Below, piece by piece: positions 30,385 through 30,933 of a stretch of 30,933 nt of DNA (positions within the stretch are counted from its first letter, which is position 1; every line of letters begins with the position of its first letter). The stretch spans positions 1 to 30,933 of the forward strand of contig CAZGWE010000012.1 of NCBI GenBank assembly GCA_964529405.1, in the 5' to 3' direction. Both the position numbers and the translations under genes were made by a program. Source of the DNA: CAZGWE01 sp964529405 (GTDB lineage Bacteria; Patescibacteriota; UBA1384; XYA2-FULL-43-10; 1-14-0-10-43-13). The notes beneath the pieces are model-generated. The model saw only the letters and a program-made list of their open reading frames with translations. It ran no database searches and was not told the origin of the DNA.

Positions 30385-30933
30385 TCAGCGGACACCGAGC
30401 GTCTCGCCGGCGAACTCCAGGCTCTTGGAGCGGATGACCACGCGCTTCTCCTCGCCGCGCTTCTCCACGGTGCCCGCAGCGAGCGCGGCAATGCCATGCC
30501 CCTCGGCGATGGCCGAGGCCATCTCCACGTCCCCGGGCGCCAGGTAGAGCGCGAAGCCCGCGCCCATGTTCAGGTTGCCGTAGGCTTCTTCGTCGGAGAC
30601 GGGGCCGTGCTCCTGCATGAAGCGGAATACCGGCTGCGGCTCGGGGATGCGGTCAATCACGTAGACGAAGGGCTCGGTGGCGCGCATCAGCTTGCGCCAG
30701 CCGTGGCCGGTGATGTTGGCGGCGTAGTGGGGCACGATGCCGGCGGAGAGGATGTCGTCCACCACGGGAACGTAGATCGGCGTCGCGTCCAGTAGGGCCT
30801 CTCCATAGGAGCGGCCGTCGGACATCGGGGTGAGGTAGCCCTGGGGCAGCCGGGCGGCGATGGTCTGCGCCAGCGTGAGGCCGTTGGCGTGAATGCCGGA
30901 AGATGCCAGGAGGAGGATCACGTCGCCGGGTGC
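30385..30933 (-). CDS. purM: Phosphoribosylformylglycinamidine cyclo-ligase PurM (C-terminal part; start outside the window)
   Basis: PurM (AIR synthase) closes the imidazole ring in purine synthesis with ATP. The visible ~182 residues start within PGDVILLLASSGIHANGLTL, a PurM hallmark. They continue with IYVPVVDDILSAGIVPHYAANITGHGW and FRFMQEHGPVSDEEAYGNLNMGAGFALYL, the conserved C-terminal domain (NMGxG). The base composition is about two-thirds G+C by eye, far above the core genes, with mostly G/C third positions. This suggests transfer, or a mis-joined scaffold end. No other pur gene is in view. Confidence 0.88.
   Translation of the reverse strand, partial: APGDVILLLASSGIHANGLTLAQTIAARLPQGYLTPMSDGRSYGEALLDATPIYVPVVDDILSAGIVPHYAANITGHGWRKLMRATEPFVYVIDRIPEPQPVFRFMQEHGPVSDEEAYGNLNMGAGFALYLAPGDVEMASAIAEGHGIAALAAGTVEKRGEEKRVVIRSKSLEFAGETLGVR

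Overview
The window looks like a scaffold from a Candidate Phyla Radiation (Patescibacteria) bacterium. The basis is inference from style: compact AT-leaning housekeeping genes, a huge glycine-rich surface protein anchored by one N-terminal membrane helix, several toxin-antitoxin pairs, a retroelement-type reverse transcriptase, and low-complexity inserts inside otherwise ordinary enzymes. TGA is used as a stop, so the standard bacterial code fits. Two runs of N (2542-2613 and 10358-10369) are scaffold gaps, and both seem to be over-sized.

Layout. 1-3427 (-): 5' part of a modular surface protein. 3582-3668 (-): tRNA-Leu(UAG) with a terminator-like hairpin behind it. 3807-15021 (-): mostly core genes in tight runs: comEA-like, recG, folD, tatD, an EamA-type permease, metG, a dedA gene, rsmI, a flippase-like membrane protein and an NRAMP-like metal transporter. 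15023-20344 (-): an accessory zone with a frameshifted MNT/HepT pair, a truncated DGR-type reverse transcriptase joined to a truncated metallopeptidase, a NYN nuclease, ksgA, a RelE/Phd-type pair, fragments of a second ksgA, and an intact MNT/HepT pair. A + strand small RNA sits at 17089-17181. 20377-24899 (-): DUF1653 protein, G5/transglycosylase-like exported protein, small membrane protein, uvrD/pcrA, and a PaaX/Cas2-fold regulator. 25264-30933: compositionally mixed: a GC-rich radical SAM gene (-) divergent from a TrmB-type regulator (+), a lone receiver-domain protein (-), about 1 kb without genes, a 48-residue membrane microprotein (+) as its own transcription unit, an exported Lys/Pro/Arg-rich protein (-), and the C-terminal half of a very GC-rich purM (-).

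The strongest signals beyond the genes are repeats. (1) Degenerate heptanucleotide tandem repeats lie in frame inside recG, metG, rsmI, ksgA (two sites) and uvrD (two sites), and also between genes. (2) A palindromic element of about 100 bp with GTCATTTCGA-type ends occurs once between genes and once inside the ksgA reading frame; related shorter copies lie in uvrD and at 28462-28517. (3) A 38-bp palindrome centred on GCGATCG(C) occurs three times, always between genes. The inserts explain why KsgA is about 80 residues longer than usual. The intact ksgA, with its toxin-antitoxin pair, NYN gene and small RNA, is bracketed by a 5' fragment and a possible 3' fragment of another ksgA in the correct order. 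This suggests replacement of the resident gene by an incoming segment. All functional calls come from reading motifs; no database search was possible.
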